Shown here in pieces: positions 23,328 through 32,818 of a DNA stretch of 64,000 nt; position 1 is the first letter of the stretch; each line of letters starts with the position of its first letter. This DNA is from Bradyrhizobium canariense (GTDB lineage Bacteria > Pseudomonadota > Alphaproteobacteria > Rhizobiales > Xanthobacteraceae). The DNA lies in NCBI RefSeq assembly GCF_900105125.1, contig NZ_LT629750.1, forward strand, positions 1,054,001 through 1,118,000, in the 5' to 3' direction. A model generated the notes under the pieces. The model worked only from the letters and a program-made list of their open reading frames with translations. It was not told where the DNA came from and did no database searches. The position numbers and the translations under genes are program-made.

Positions 23328-26300
23328 ATGCCCAACGCTGGATTTGTTCATCTTCACGTTCATTCGGCCTATTCGCTGCTGAAGGGGTCGATCAAGATCC
23401 AGAAGCTTGCCGAACTGGCCAAGGCCGACCGCCAGCCGGCGCTGGCGCTCACCGACACCGACAACATGTTCGGGGCGCTGGAGTTTTCCGACAAGCTCGC
23501 AGGTTACGGCATCCAGCCGATCGTCGGCTGCGAACTGGCGGTGGATTTCGGCGACCAGGATCCGAACGCGCGCAATGCGCTGGCCGCAGGCCCGACGCGG
23601 ATCGTGCTGCTGGCGGCCCGCGAACGCGGTTATCGCAGCCTGATGCGGTTGAACTCGCGGGCGTTCCTGGAGACGCCGATCCATCAAGCCCCGCACATCA
23701 AGTTCGAATGGCTGGACGGTGACGCCGAAGACTTGATTGCCCTGACCGGCGGGCCCGAGGGGCCGATCTCGCTCGCGATATCGGCCGATCAGGCGGCGCT
23801 CGCCGCGTCGCGCTGCGACCGGCTGGCGAGCCTGTTTGCAGACCGCCTCTATATCGAATTGCAGCGTCACGGCATCGACAAGGAGCGCCGCGCCGAAGGC
23901 GGCCTGATCGATCTCGCTTATGCCAAGGGCATTCCGCTGGTCGCGACCAACGAGCCGTATTTCGCGACCGTCGACGATTACGAAGCCCATGACGCGCTGC
24001 TGTGCATCGCGGGCGGTCGTCTGATCGCCGAAACCGATCGCGATCAATTGACGCCGGATCACCGCTTCAAGACCCGCGCCGAAATGGCGGTGCTGTTTGC
24101 CGACATCCCGGAAGCGCTGGCGTCCACCGTCGAGATCGCCGAGCGCTGCTCGTTCCGGCCGAAAACCCGCAAACCCATTCTGCCGCGGTTCACGGTCGGC
24201 GCGGGCGCCAATGCCGCAGATGCGCAAAGCGACGAGGCGGCCGAATTGCGTCGTCAGGCCGAGCACGGGCTCAGCAATCGGCTCAGGATCCATGGCCTGT
24301 CGCAGGGCATGACCGAAGAAGATTACCACGCAAGGCTAGCCTTCGAGATCGATGTCATCACCCGCATGAATTATGCGGGTTACTTCCTGATCGTCGCGGA
24401 CTTCATCAAATGGGCCAAGGCGCAAGGCATTCCGGTCGGACCGGGCCGCGGCTCCGGCGCCGGTTCGCTGGTCGCCTATGCGCTGACCATCACTGACCTC
24501 GACCCGATCCGGTTTGGCCTGCTGTTCGAGCGGTTTCTCAATCCGGAACGCGTGTCGATGCCCGACTTCGACATCGACTTCTGCCAGGACCGGCGCGGCG
24601 AGGTGATCGATTATGTGCAGCAGCGCTACGGCCGCGATCAGGTGGCGCAGATCATCACCTTCGGCACGCTGCAGGCGCGCGGTGTGCTGCGCGACGTCGG
24701 CCGCGTGCTGCAGATGCCCTATGGGCAGGTCGACAAGCTGACCAAGCTGGTGCCGCAAAACCCCGCGGCGCCGGTGACGCTGGCGGCTGCAATCGAGAGC
24801 GAGCCGAAGCTGCAGGCGTTTCGCGACGAGGATCCGGTGGTGGCGCGCGCCTTTGACGTGGCGCAACGCCTCGAAGGCCTGACCCGGCACGCCTCGACGC
24901 ACGCCGCGGGCATCGTCATCGGCGACCGGCCGCTCAGCGAATTGGTGCCGCTCTACCGCGATCCGAAATCGGACATGCCGGTGACCCAGTTCAACATGAA
25001 ATGGGTTGAGCCGGCAGGCCTCGTCAAATTCGACTTTCTCGGTCTCAAGACGCTGACGGTTCTGGATGTCGCGGTAAAGCTGCTCAAGCAGCGCGACGTC
25101 GAGGTCGATCTCACAACGCTGCCGCTCGACGATGCCCCCAGTTACCAGATGCTGGCCAAGGGCGATGTCGTCGGTGTGTTCCAGGTGGAAAGCCAGGGCA
25201 TGCGGCGGGCGCTGGTCGACATGCGGCCTGACCGTTTCGAGGACATCATCGCGCTGGTGGCGCTCTATCGCCCCGGCCCGATGGCAAACATCCCGACCTA
25301 TTGCGCCCGCAAGCATGGCGACGAAGAGCCGGAATATCTGCATCCGATGCTCGAGCCGATCCTCAAGGAGACCTTCGGCGTCATCATCTACCAAGAGCAG
25401 GTGATGCAGATCGCGCAGGTGATGGCGGGCTATTCGCTCGGCGACGCCGACCTGTTGCGCCGTGCGATGGGCAAGAAGATCCGCGCCGAGATGGAAAAGC
25501 AGCGCGCGATCTTCGTGGCCGGCTCGGTCAAGAACGGCGTGCCGAAAGGGCAGGCGGACACGATCTTCGAACTGCTGGCGAAATTCGCCGATTACGGCTT
25601 CAACAAGAGCCACGCTGCGGCCTATGCGCTGGTGTCGTACCACACCGCCTACATGAAGGCGCATTATCCGGTGGAGTTCCTGGCGGCGTCGATGACGCTC
25701 GAACTCAACAACACCGACAAGCTCAGCGAATTTCGCGCCGAAGCGCAGCGGCTCGGCATCAAGGTCGAAGCGCCCTCGATCAATCGCTCCGGCGCAACGT
25801 TCGAAGTCGGCAGCAATACCATCTATTACGCACTGGCGGCGCTCAAGGGCGTCGGCTCGCAGGCGATCGACTTGATCGTCGAGGCAAGACGGAGCGGCCT
25901 GTTCACCTCGCTCGCCGATTTCGCATCAAGGGTCAATCCGCGCGCCGTCAACAAGCGCGTCATCGAGAGCCTCGCCGCCGCTGGCGCATTCGATACGCTC
26001 GATTCCAATCGGGCGCGGGTGTTCGGCGGCGCGGACGCAATCCTGGCCGCATGCCAGCGCAGCCACGAGGCCGCCACGCTCGGACAGAACGACATGTTCG
26101 GCGGCGCGGCCGACGCGCCGACCATCATGCTGCCGCAGGTCGAGCCATGGCTGCCGGCGGAACGGCTGCGGCGCGAATACGACGCCATCGGATTTTTCCT
26201 CTCGGGCCATCCGCTCGACGACTATGCCACCGTGCTGAAGCGCTTGAGGGTGCAGTCCTGGGCCGAGTTCTCCCGCGCGGTAAAGACCGGCGCGACCGCG

Positions 26301-26840
26301 GGCAAGGTTGCGGCCACGGTCGTGTCGCGCATGGAGCGGCGCACCAAGACTGGCAACAAGATGGGCATCATGGGTCTGTCGGACCCGACCGGCCATTTCG
26401 AAGCCGTGCTGTTTTCCGAAGGGCTAGCGCAATATCGCGATGTGCTGGAGCCGGGGGCTGCGGTATTGCTGCAGCTCGGGGCCGAATTGCAGGGCGAGGA
26501 CGTCCGCGCGCGGGTGCTGCACGCCGAGCCACTGGACGATGCCGCGGCCAAAACCCAGAAAGGCCTGCGGATCTTCGTGCGAGACACCAAACCGCTGGAA
26601 TCGATTGCCAGGCGGCTCAACATGCCGGAGGCTGCTCCGCCGCCGGGCGGATCGGCGCGCGGGCCTCAGGCGAAACCGGTGCTTCCGACCGGCGGCGCGG
26701 ATGGCGATGTGTCGCTGGTGATGATGCTCGACCTTGAAACCGAGGTGGAAATGAAGCTCCCGGGCCGCTTCAAGGTTTCCCCGCAGATCGCGGGCGCGAT
26801 CAAGGCAGTCACGGGCGTGGTCGACGTGCAGACGCTGTAA
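23328..26840 (+). CDS. dnaE: DNA polymerase III alpha subunit (replicative)
   Basis: 1170-residue catalytic subunit of the replicative polymerase. The N-terminal PHP domain starts FVHLHVHSAYSLLKGSI. The polymerase core has GPGRGSGAGSLVAYALTITDLDP and the catalytic aspartates in MPDFDIDFCQDRRGEVIDYV. A helix-hairpin-helix and an OB-fold (GKVAATVVSRMERRTKTGNKMG) follow towards the C-terminus. Length and PHP motif match DnaE1 rather than the SOS-mutator DnaE2. ATG 23328 was chosen; the 33 codons before it in frame are not conserved-looking. Confidence 0.95.
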   Translation: MPNAGFVHLHVHSAYSLLKGSIKIQKLAELAKADRQPALALTDTDNMFGALEFSDKLAGYGIQPIVGCELAVDFGDQDPNARNALAAGPTRIVLLAARERGYRSLMRLNSRAFLETPIHQAPHIKFEWLDGDAEDLIALTGGPEGPISLAISADQAALAASRCDRLASLFADRLYIELQRHGIDKERRAEGGLIDLAYAKGIPLVATNEPYFATVDDYEAHDALLCIAGGRLIAETDRDQLTPDHRFKTRAEMAVLFADIPEALASTVEIAERCSFRPKTRKPILPRFTVGAGANAADAQSDEAAELRRQAEHGLSNRLRIHGLSQGMTEEDYHARLAFEIDVITRMNYAGYFLIVADFIKWAKAQGIPVGPGRGSGAGSLVAYALTITDLDPIRFGLLFERFLNPERVSMPDFDIDFCQDRRGEVIDYVQQRYGRDQVAQIITFGTLQARGVLRDVGRVLQMPYGQVDKLTKLVPQNPAAPVTLAAAIESEPKLQAFRDEDPVVARAFDVAQRLEGLTRHASTHAAGIVIGDRPLSELVPLYRDPKSDMPVTQFNMKWVEPAGLVKFDFLGLKTLTVLDVAVKLLKQRDVEVDLTTLPLDDAPSYQMLAKGDVVGVFQVESQGMRRALVDMRPDRFEDIIALVALYRPGPMANIPTYCARKHGDEEPEYLHPMLEPILKETFGVIIYQEQVMQIAQVMAGYSLGDADLLRRAMGKKIRAEMEKQRAIFVAGSVKNGVPKGQADTIFELLAKFADYGFNKSHAAAYALVSYHTAYMKAHYPVEFLAASMTLELNNTDKLSEFRAEAQRLGIKVEAPSINRSGATFEVGSNTIYYALAALKGVGSQAIDLIVEARRSGLFTSLADFASRVNPRAVNKRVIESLAAAGAFDTLDSNRARVFGGADAILAACQRSHEAATLGQNDMFGGAADAPTIMLPQVEPWLPAERLRREYDAIGFFLSGHPLDDYATVLKRLRVQSWAEFSRAVKTGATAGKVAATVVSRMERRTKTGNKMGIMGLSDPTGHFEAVLFSEGLAQYRDVLEPGAAVLLQLGAELQGEDVRARVLHAEPLDDAAAKTQKGLRIFVRDTKPLESIARRLNMPEAAPPPGGSARGPQAKPVLPTGGADGDVSLVMMLDLETEVEMKLPGRFKVSPQIAGAIKAVTGVVDVQTL

Positions 26841-26863
26841 CCCGCAAGAGGAGGGTGATTTCA

Positions 26864-27616
26864 ATGTGCGAAATGTGCCGCGAAACCTCGCTTGATCCGC
26901 ACGCGCCGTCACGGCGCACCGCTATTCTGCTCGCAGCGTCGACCATCGGGCTGCTGTTGGGGCGCGCGGCCGGCGCCAAGGAAGCCAAGGAAGCCAAGGA
27001 AGCGAAGACGCCCCCGAAGCCACAGAACGTATTGTCGCCGGATGCGTCGCTCGAGCGTTTGCGGGAGGGCAATAAACGTTACGTCAAGGGCGTATCGCGG
27101 CGTCACGACTTCAAGCACGAACGGGAAGCGTTGGCCGGAGGCCAAAACCCGTATGCAGGCATTTTAAGCTGCGCCGATTCACGTATCGCGCCCGAATATG
27201 CCTTCGATAGCGGCCGGGGCGATCTTTTTGTCTGCCGCGTGGCCGGAAATTTCGCCAATAACGATACCATCGCCAGCATGGAATATGCCGTCGCGGTGCT
27301 CGGCGTGCCCCTGATCCTCGTGCTCGGCCACGATAGCTGCGGCGCGGTCGATGCGACGATAAAATCGCTCAAGGACAACACCACGCTGCCGGGACACATG
27401 CCCTCGCTGGTCGAAGGCATCGCACCGGCGGTGAAGGCGGTCTCGCAACAGGGCGGCGACACGCTTGGCAAGGCGATCCGGCAGAATGTGATCGACAACG
27501 TCGCCAAGCTGAGCTCGGCAACGCCGATCCTGAGCGCCGCGGTTGAACAGAAAAAGCTCAAGGTGGTGGGTGGCATCTACCGGCTCGGCGATGGCCGGGT
27601 CGAGATGGTGAGCTAA
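26864..27616 (+). CDS. Beta-carbonic anhydrase, Tat-exported
   Basis: 250 residues converting CO2 and bicarbonate. Zinc ligands of the beta class are present: Cys and Asp in SCADSR, and His and Cys in GHDSCGAVDA. The N-terminus has a twin-arginine signal (SRRTAILLAASTIGLLLGRAAG), so it acts in the periplasm. A lysine/glutamate-rich linker KEAKEAKEAK, made by a 9-base tandem repeat (about 26979-27006), separates the signal from the enzyme. Start at ATG 26864. Confidence 0.88.
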   Translation: MCEMCRETSLDPHAPSRRTAILLAASTIGLLLGRAAGAKEAKEAKEAKTPPKPQNVLSPDASLERLREGNKRYVKGVSRRHDFKHEREALAGGQNPYAGILSCADSRIAPEYAFDSGRGDLFVCRVAGNFANNDTIASMEYAVAVLGVPLILVLGHDSCGAVDATIKSLKDNTTLPGHMPSLVEGIAPAVKAVSQQGGDTLGKAIRQNVIDNVAKLSSATPILSAAVEQKKLKVVGGIYRLGDGRVEMVS

Positions 27617-27637
27617 AGCGGCTGCCGCGCCGTAGCT

Positions 27638-28375
27638 CTATGATTTCGCGGTATCCTTGCGGGTATAGGCGCGGACGATTCCGGCTTTGACGCTTGCCAC
27701 ATGCGCGCGCATCAGGGCTTCGGCTTCGGCCGCCTCGCGGCAGAGGATTAATTCATAGATTCGATGATGCTGCGCGTGCCGGGCTCGCGCGTCTTCGAGA
27801 TCGAATACGGTGACGTTGCCGGCGATCGCTTGCGGTACCCGGTGACACAGCCGCACCACGTCGTGGATCAGCGCGGATGCGGCCGCTTCGTGGATCGTGG
27901 TGTGAAACACCTCGTTCATCTCGGCATAGGCCGCGCGCTGCGCATCGAGACCGGCCTCGCTCGATAACGCCGCGTTTCCGCTTTCGAGAGCCCGCTCCAG
28001 TTTGTTCCGCACGATCTGGCTCAAACCGCGTTCAGCCGCGAGCCTCGCAGCCATTCCCTCCGCAAGCGCACGCATATCGTAAGCGTCCACGATATCGGAG
28101 AGCGCAAACGGCCTGACCCGAAAACCCCGGTTGACGGCGTAGTCCAGCAGGCCCTCACCGGCGAGCATGTGCAGCGCGGCGCGGATCGGCGTCCGCGACG
28201 TGGCGTAGCGGCGACTGAGATGCAGTTCATTGAGACGCTCGCCGGGCTCGAAGTCGCGCTCGATCAGAGCGCGCCGAAGGCGCTCGACAATCGAGGCCGG
28301 GCGGGGCGTTTCGGGAACCCGACTGGGCTGATCTTCCATAAGAGCTTCCTCCACGCCTTCGAGCATCCTGGCCAT
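27638..28375 (-). CDS. GntR-family regulator with FCD domain
   Basis: 245 residues. The winged helix is at about 28-95 (IVERLRRALIERDFEPGERLNELHLSRRYATSRTPIRAALHMLAGEGLLDY). An FCD ligand-binding domain follows, with its metal-site histidines (FHTTIHEAA, HAQHHRIYELI). Such proteins usually repress adjacent catabolic genes until an organic acid binds. It is divergent from the hydrolase cluster at 28464, with two TTGTGTACAA-like sites in the gap. A start further in, at MEDQ, is possible. Confidence 0.88.
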   Translation of the reverse strand: MARMLEGVEEALMEDQPSRVPETPRPASIVERLRRALIERDFEPGERLNELHLSRRYATSRTPIRAALHMLAGEGLLDYAVNRGFRVRPFALSDIVDAYDMRALAEGMAARLAAERGLSQIVRNKLERALESGNAALSSEAGLDAQRAAYAEMNEVFHTTIHEAAASALIHDVVRLCHRVPQAIAGNVTVFDLEDARARHAQHHRIYELILCREAAEAEALMRAHVASVKAGIVRAYTRKDTAKS

Positions 28376-28393
28376 CTCAGCTCGTCTTCAGAA

Positions 28394-28433
28394 GTGTGTA
28401 CAATTTGCTTGACCATAAGATAATTGTGTACAA
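28394..28433. promoter_or_regulatory. Candidate operator pair for the GntR regulator
   Basis: GTGTGTACAA at 28394-28403 and TTGTGTACAA at 28424-28433, 30 bases apart in the same orientation. Each is a near-palindrome of the kind bound by FCD-type GntR proteins. They sit between the regulator and the divergent catabolic genes, so they could control both. Confidence 0.6.
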
Positions 28434-28463
28434 AATGACCGGCAAGAGCCTCCAAAGACGGAC

Positions 28464-29180
28464 ATGATGCCAATCACCGCCTCGACCGAATTACTGTTTG
28501 AAGTGCCGGCCACCAGCCTTCCGGTGGCAGGTTCTGCCGCCCGATTTCCAGTGCGGCGGATCTATTGTGTGGGTCGCAACTATGTCGATCATATACGTGA
28601 GATGAAGGAAGGGGATGAGCGCGACCCTCCGTTTTTCTTTCAAAAGCCGACCGATGCGATCGTGCAGGGCGGCACGGCGTTGCCTTATCCGCTCGACACA
28701 CAGGATTTCCAGTTTGAAATCGAACTGGTGGCAGCGGTAGGCCGCGGCGGCCGCGCCATCGCGCCCGGCAAGGCGCTCGACCACGTCTTTGGCTACGCGA
28801 TCGGCATCGATCTGACGCGCCGTGATCGCCAGCGCGAGGCGCGCGACATGAGCCGTCCCTGGGAGATGGGAAAGTCGTTCGACCAGTCCGCTCCGTGCGG
28901 ACCAATCCACCCAAGAGCCGACATCGGCGATCTCCTCGCGGGCGAGATCGCACTGCGTGTCAACGGCAAGGAAAAGCAGCGAGGCGACCTGCGACAGATG
29001 ATCTGGAACGTTCCGGAAATCATCGCCAACCTCTCGATGCAATATGTGCTGGCGCCCGGTGACCTCATTTTTACGGGGACCCCAGCCGGAGTCGGGCCGC
29101 TGCAACCCGGCGACCGCGTCGAAGGCATGGTCGGCGACCTGCCGCCGCTGACAATCACGATAGGACCTCGGGAGATCTGA
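28464..29180 (+). CDS. Fumarylacetoacetate-hydrolase family protein
   Basis: 238 residues with the FAH fold. The N-terminal motif RIYCVGRNYVDHIREMKE and FFFQKPTDAI are followed by the metal-binding acids in FEIELVAAVG and AIGIDLTRRDRQ, and by TGTPAGVGPLQPGD. Size and motifs fit the acylpyruvase or fumarylpyruvate hydrolase branch. It would cleave or hydrate a 2-oxo acid intermediate. First gene of a cluster with a deacetylase-like protein (1 base after its stop) and an MFS carrier. Confidence 0.85.
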   Translation: MMPITASTELLFEVPATSLPVAGSAARFPVRRIYCVGRNYVDHIREMKEGDERDPPFFFQKPTDAIVQGGTALPYPLDTQDFQFEIELVAAVGRGGRAIAPGKALDHVFGYAIGIDLTRRDRQREARDMSRPWEMGKSFDQSAPCGPIHPRADIGDLLAGEIALRVNGKEKQRGDLRQMIWNVPEIIANLSMQYVLAPGDLIFTGTPAGVGPLQPGDRVEGMVGDLPPLTITIGPREI

Positions 29181-29181
29181 C

Positions 29182-30054
29182 ATGCAGCCGACCGAACGCA
29201 TCGCCTTTTCGCCGATATCGGAGCGGCCTGCGCTGAAACTGCCGGCGGGCAATCGTCTGGCAGTGTGGGTCATCGTCAACGTCGAAGAGTGGAATCCGCG
29301 TGAACCCATGCCAAGGACGGTGCTGACCCCGCCGGCGGGCGGGTCGCCCAGTCCCGACATCCCCAACTGGGCCTGGCACGAATACGGCAACCGCGTCGGC
29401 TTCTGGCGCATGCTCGAGCTGTTCGACCGCTTGCGGATCAAGCCGGCGCTGGCGATCAACGGCAGCGCGATCACGGCCTATGAACCGATTTCGCGCGCCG
29501 CGCACCAGCGCGGATGGGAATTCATCGGCCACGGCTTCAGCCAGAAGAACATGCAAAAGGTCGAGAATGAGCGCGAGGATATCCGCAGGACGGCCGAGGC
29601 GATCGAACGCTTCACCGGCAAGCGGCCGCGCGGCTGGCTAGGGCCGGGCCTCACCGAGACCTGGGAGACGCCCGACCTCCTGGTGGAGGAGGGCTATCAC
29701 TATGTCTGCGACTGGGTGCTCGATGACCAGCCCACAATCCTGAAAACACGCACAACCCCGATCGTCAACATTCCCTATACGCAGGAATGCAACGATGTGG
29801 CCATGATGCTGATCCAGCATCACAAGGCCAGCGAGTATCGCGACCGGGCCATTGATCAGTTTGACCAACTCTACGCCGATGCCGCGCCATCGGCACGGGT
29901 GATGGCGCTGGTCGTGCATCCCTACATCATGGGCGTGCCGCACCGGCTGCGTTACCTTCGCGAAGCGCTCGAGCATATCTGCTCGAAGCCGGAAGTCGCC
30001 TTGATGACGGGCGAAGATATCCACGATTGGTTTCAATCGTCTTGCCAGCGCTGA
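29182..30054 (+). CDS. Polysaccharide deacetylase-family amidohydrolase (PuuE-like)
   Basis: 290 residues of the NodB-homology fold in its PuuE/allantoinase-like branch. VIVNVEEWNP replaces the usual first Asp pair, FIGHGFSQKN carries a metal-site His, GWLGPGLTETWETPDLL is the third motif, and VVHPYIMGVPHRL is the last. This branch acts on small cyclic ureides, imides or N-acyl compounds rather than on sugar polymers. With an FAH-family enzyme and an MFS carrier it suggests breakdown of a small N-containing compound; the substrate is not readable. Confidence 0.75.
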   Translation: MQPTERIAFSPISERPALKLPAGNRLAVWVIVNVEEWNPREPMPRTVLTPPAGGSPSPDIPNWAWHEYGNRVGFWRMLELFDRLRIKPALAINGSAITAYEPISRAAHQRGWEFIGHGFSQKNMQKVENEREDIRRTAEAIERFTGKRPRGWLGPGLTETWETPDLLVEEGYHYVCDWVLDDQPTILKTRTTPIVNIPYTQECNDVAMMLIQHHKASEYRDRAIDQFDQLYADAAPSARVMALVVHPYIMGVPHRLRYLREALEHICSKPEVALMTGEDIHDWFQSSCQR

Positions 30055-30112
30055 GGCTCCGCCGAGCCGCTATCGCTGCACCTCCGCCGCCGTTCAAAAC
30101 ATCCGAGGAAAG

Positions 30113-31345
30113 ATGGACCAGCCTGTAGCGCAGAAGACCGATGCGGCGAGTTCTCATGCTACCGCGATGGTGATGTTCGCGGTGTTGCTGGCCTCCTACG
30201 CGATCAACGCGATGGATCGGCAGATCTTTCCGCTGTTGTTGACCGACGTGCGGCGCGAGTACGGCTTCTCGCTCGCCGACGCCGGACTGCTCTCTACCAT
30301 TTTTACGCTGGGCATGGCCCTGGCGGGGTTGCCGGCGGGATATTTGCTCGGCCGCTTCTCGCGCAAGTCCGTGCTTCTAATCGGCATCTTCATTTTCTCG
30401 GCAGGCACAGCGCTGACGGCCTATTCGGCTGGCTTCCTCGACATGCTGCTCTACCGCGCGGTCACCGGCGTCGGCGAAGCCATGCAGCTGACGGCCTTGC
30501 TTGCGATCGCAGCTGGTTCCTTCACCCGCTATCGCGCCGCTGCGGTGGGGTCGGTCAACTTCTCCTTTGGCGTCGGTGCCATCATCGGACCGGCGCTCGG
30601 CGGTCATCTTTTGATGGAGTATCAAAGCTGGCGCGTGCCGATGTATGTCTTCGCAGCTTTCGGCTTCATCGCGATCATCATCATTCTCGTCGGTGTGAGG
30701 ACGTGGTTCAGCGAAGCCACCGGCGTCAATGCAAGGCGCGGCGTCGTTGGCGGCGCCGCTACCCTGCGTAACCGCAATACGCTGCTGCTCACCGTCATCA
30801 GCGTGCTGGGTGGTCTGATCATCTATGGCTATCTCGGCCTCTATCCGACCTATCTGCGAGAAGGTCTCAAATACACGCCGCAGGCGACGGGCTCGGTCAT
30901 GAGCATCTATGGGCTCGGGGTGCTGGCCTCTATTGGCGGCGGCTGGCTCGGCGACCGGTTTTCGCCCAAGGCGGTTCTATGCACCAGCTTTCTGATCGCC
31001 GCCGTGCTTGGCTATCTGCTGTTTCATGGCGTGGCCGGTTTCGTGCCGCAGGCTGCGCTCTCGTTTGTCTGGGGGCTGGTCGTCAGCGGCACCATCTACG
31101 TCAACATCGCCGGCTATCACATCAAGGCCGTGCAGCCGCATCTGTCGAGCCGGGCCTCCGGCATTTTCGTCACCAGTTTGTATGCTTCGGCCGCCTGCGC
31201 TGGCTATATCCTGGGACTACTCACCAGTTCCTATGGCTGGGCGGCGGCCGCCGACATCCAGATGATCGGCGTGGCTATCGCCGGCGCCCTGGTCGCGGCA
31301 GGATTGAAGGGCGATCGAATGGCCCATGGCGATGGATTGCGATAG
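30113..31345 (+). CDS. MFS transporter
   Basis: 410 residues with twelve predicted helices. Typical MFS loop motifs occur between helices 2 and 3 (AGYLLGRFSRKSVLL) and between 8 and 9 (GGWLGDRFSPKAVL). The first helix carries SYAINAMDRQIFPLLL, as in organic-acid/aromatic-acid carriers. Probably imports the substrate of the two preceding enzymes. 58 bases separate it from the deacetylase gene. Confidence 0.85.
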   Translation: MDQPVAQKTDAASSHATAMVMFAVLLASYAINAMDRQIFPLLLTDVRREYGFSLADAGLLSTIFTLGMALAGLPAGYLLGRFSRKSVLLIGIFIFSAGTALTAYSAGFLDMLLYRAVTGVGEAMQLTALLAIAAGSFTRYRAAAVGSVNFSFGVGAIIGPALGGHLLMEYQSWRVPMYVFAAFGFIAIIIILVGVRTWFSEATGVNARRGVVGGAATLRNRNTLLLTVISVLGGLIIYGYLGLYPTYLREGLKYTPQATGSVMSIYGLGVLASIGGGWLGDRFSPKAVLCTSFLIAAVLGYLLFHGVAGFVPQAALSFVWGLVVSGTIYVNIAGYHIKAVQPHLSSRASGIFVTSLYASAACAGYILGLLTSSYGWAAAADIQMIGVAIAGALVAAGLKGDRMAHGDGLR

Positions 31346-31688
31346 GCGGCCTATCCGTCTGCATGCCGGCGCTTCGCGCGTCGATTCGGCCTCGGCGAGA
31401 CATCCTCCGATCTGATCACGACAGCCAAAACGCGATGGTAGGGCTGGAAACCCTGTAAAATACCGGCATCCTCAGGCAAAACGCCCCAAAAGGGCACGCT
31501 TGCGTCCGACCGGCAAAGCCTGTCTGGCCCATAACACCAGCCGGAATTCCTTGCTTCTGGTGAAAATCGCGCTATATACCGCGCCATCTCACACGGAAAC
31601 ATGGCTCTAAAAGGCCGTCCGGTGGCAACCGGGCCATAAGGCTCGTCTGCTCACACGTTTCCGGAGGAACCAACCGGAGAATTAGATC
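31346..31688 (+). other. 343 bp leader and promoter region of rpsB
   Basis: No gene seen. It includes the promoter candidate at 31551-31578 and a leader of about 100 bases with inverted G/C-rich stretches (GGCCGTCCGGTGGC, CCGGGCCATAAGGC) that could fold for S2 autoregulation, although I recognise no known leader class. Confidence 0.4.
31551..31578 (+). promoter_or_regulatory. Likely sigma-70 promoter of rpsB-tsf
   Basis: TTGCTT (31551-31556), 16 bases, TATATA (31573-31578). This would place the transcript start about 105 bases before the rpsB ATG. Confidence 0.5.
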
Positions 31689-32690
31689 ATGTCGGTACCC
31701 GATTTCTCTATGCGTCAGTTGCTTGAAGCTGGCGTTCACTTTGGCCATCAGTCGCACCGCTGGAATCCGAAAATGGCGGATTACATTTTCGGTGCGCGCA
31801 ACAACATCCACATCATCGACCTCGCCCAGACCGTGCCGTTGCTGCATCGCGCGCTGCAGGCAGTCAGCGATACCGTCGCCAAGGGTGGCCGTATCCTGTT
31901 CGTCGGCACCAAGCGGCAGGCGCAGGATGGCGTCGCCGAGGCTGCGAAGCGTTCGGCGCAGTATTTCGTCAATTCCCGCTGGCTCGGCGGCACGTTGACC
32001 AACTGGAAGACGGTGTCCGGCTCGATCAAGCGCCTGCGTCAGCTTGAGGAAATGCTCGGCTCCGGCGAGGGCGCGCAGTACACCAAGAAGGAGCGCCTGA
32101 CGCTGCAGCGCGAGCGCGACAAGCTCGATCGTTCGCTGGGCGGCATCAAGGACATGGGCGGCTTGCCCGACATGATCTTCGTGATCGACACCAACAAGGA
32201 AGACATCGCGATTGCGGAAGCGCAACGGCTCAACATTCCCGTTGCCGCCATTGTCGACACCAATTCCGATCCCAAGGGCATTACCTATGTGGTGCCGGGC
32301 AATGACGACGCCGGCCGCGCCATCTCGCTGTATTGCGATCTGGTCGCCCGCGCCGCCATCGACGGCATCTCGCGCGCTCAGGGTGATTCCGGCATCGACA
32401 TCGGCGCATCGGCTCATCCGGCCCGCGAGCAAATTCCGGCGGCGGCTCCGCAGCCGACCGGCTTCCAGGGCCTTGCCGGTCCGCGTGGTGCCGCGGACGA
32501 TCTCAAGAAGCTCACCGGCGTGTCCGGCGCGATCGAGAAGAAGTTCAACGACCTCGGTATCTTCCACTACTGGCAGCTGGCCGAGCTCGACCACGCCACC
32601 GCGCACAAGATCGGCGAAGAGGTCGGACTTCCGAGCCGGGCCGACGCCTGGGTTGCCCAGGCCAAGGCAATGACCGCCGAAGCCGAATAA
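31689..32690 (+). CDS. rpsB: Ribosomal protein S2, extended form
   Basis: 333 residues, against about 241 in E. coli. The S2 core starts [24 protein letters not shown] and includes [13 protein letters not shown] and [12 protein letters not shown]. The extra C-terminus (about 255-333) ends with a helical domain ([31 protein letters not shown]), the usual alphaproteobacterial extension with helix-hairpin-helix character. Translation factor gene tsf follows, as in most bacteria. Confidence 0.97.
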   Translation: MSVPDFSMRQLLEAGVHFGHQSHRWNPKMADYIFGARNNIHIIDLAQTVPLLHRALQAVSDTVAKGGRILFVGTKRQAQDGVAEAAKRSAQYFVNSRWLGGTLTNWKTVSGSIKRLRQLEEMLGSGEGAQYTKKERLTLQRERDKLDRSLGGIKDMGGLPDMIFVIDTNKEDIAIAEAQRLNIPVAAIVDTNSDPKGITYVVPGNDDAGRAISLYCDLVARAAIDGISRAQGDSGIDIGASAHPAREQIPAAAPQPTGFQGLAGPRGAADDLKKLTGVSGAIEKKFNDLGIFHYWQLAELDHATAHKIGEEVGLPSRADAWVAQAKAMTAEAE

Positions 32691-32701
32691 GGTAATCGCG
32701 T

Positions 32702-32721
32702 TGGCCGGATCATTCCGGCCA
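32702..32721 (+). other. Hairpin between rpsB and tsf
   Basis: Perfect 8 bp stem TGGCCGGA / TCCGGCCA with loop TCAT, no T-run. It starts 12 bases after the rpsB stop. It may attenuate or stabilise transcripts between the two genes. Confidence 0.45.
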
Positions 32722-32818
32722 TCGCTTCCGTCTCCAATACGACATTCCCTGTGGCTGACGACGGCGAGGCGAAAGACCGCGTCGCGGTCGTCTTGGCAGG
32801 CAAAAAGGATGTTCAACG

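Noticed and set aside
23223..25664. Long minus-strand open frames opposite dnaE
   Set aside because: They mirror the codons of dnaE in a GC-rich genome, have no start signals, and dnaE is certain.
23328..26840. Reading the polymerase as the SOS mutator DnaE2 because of the LexA boxes
   Set aside because: The PHP start HVHSAYSLLKGS and the 1170-residue length fit DnaE1, and no imuA or imuB lies nearby.
31572..32816. 414-codon minus-strand frame opposite rpsB
   Set aside because: Shadow of rpsB; no homology-like motifs.
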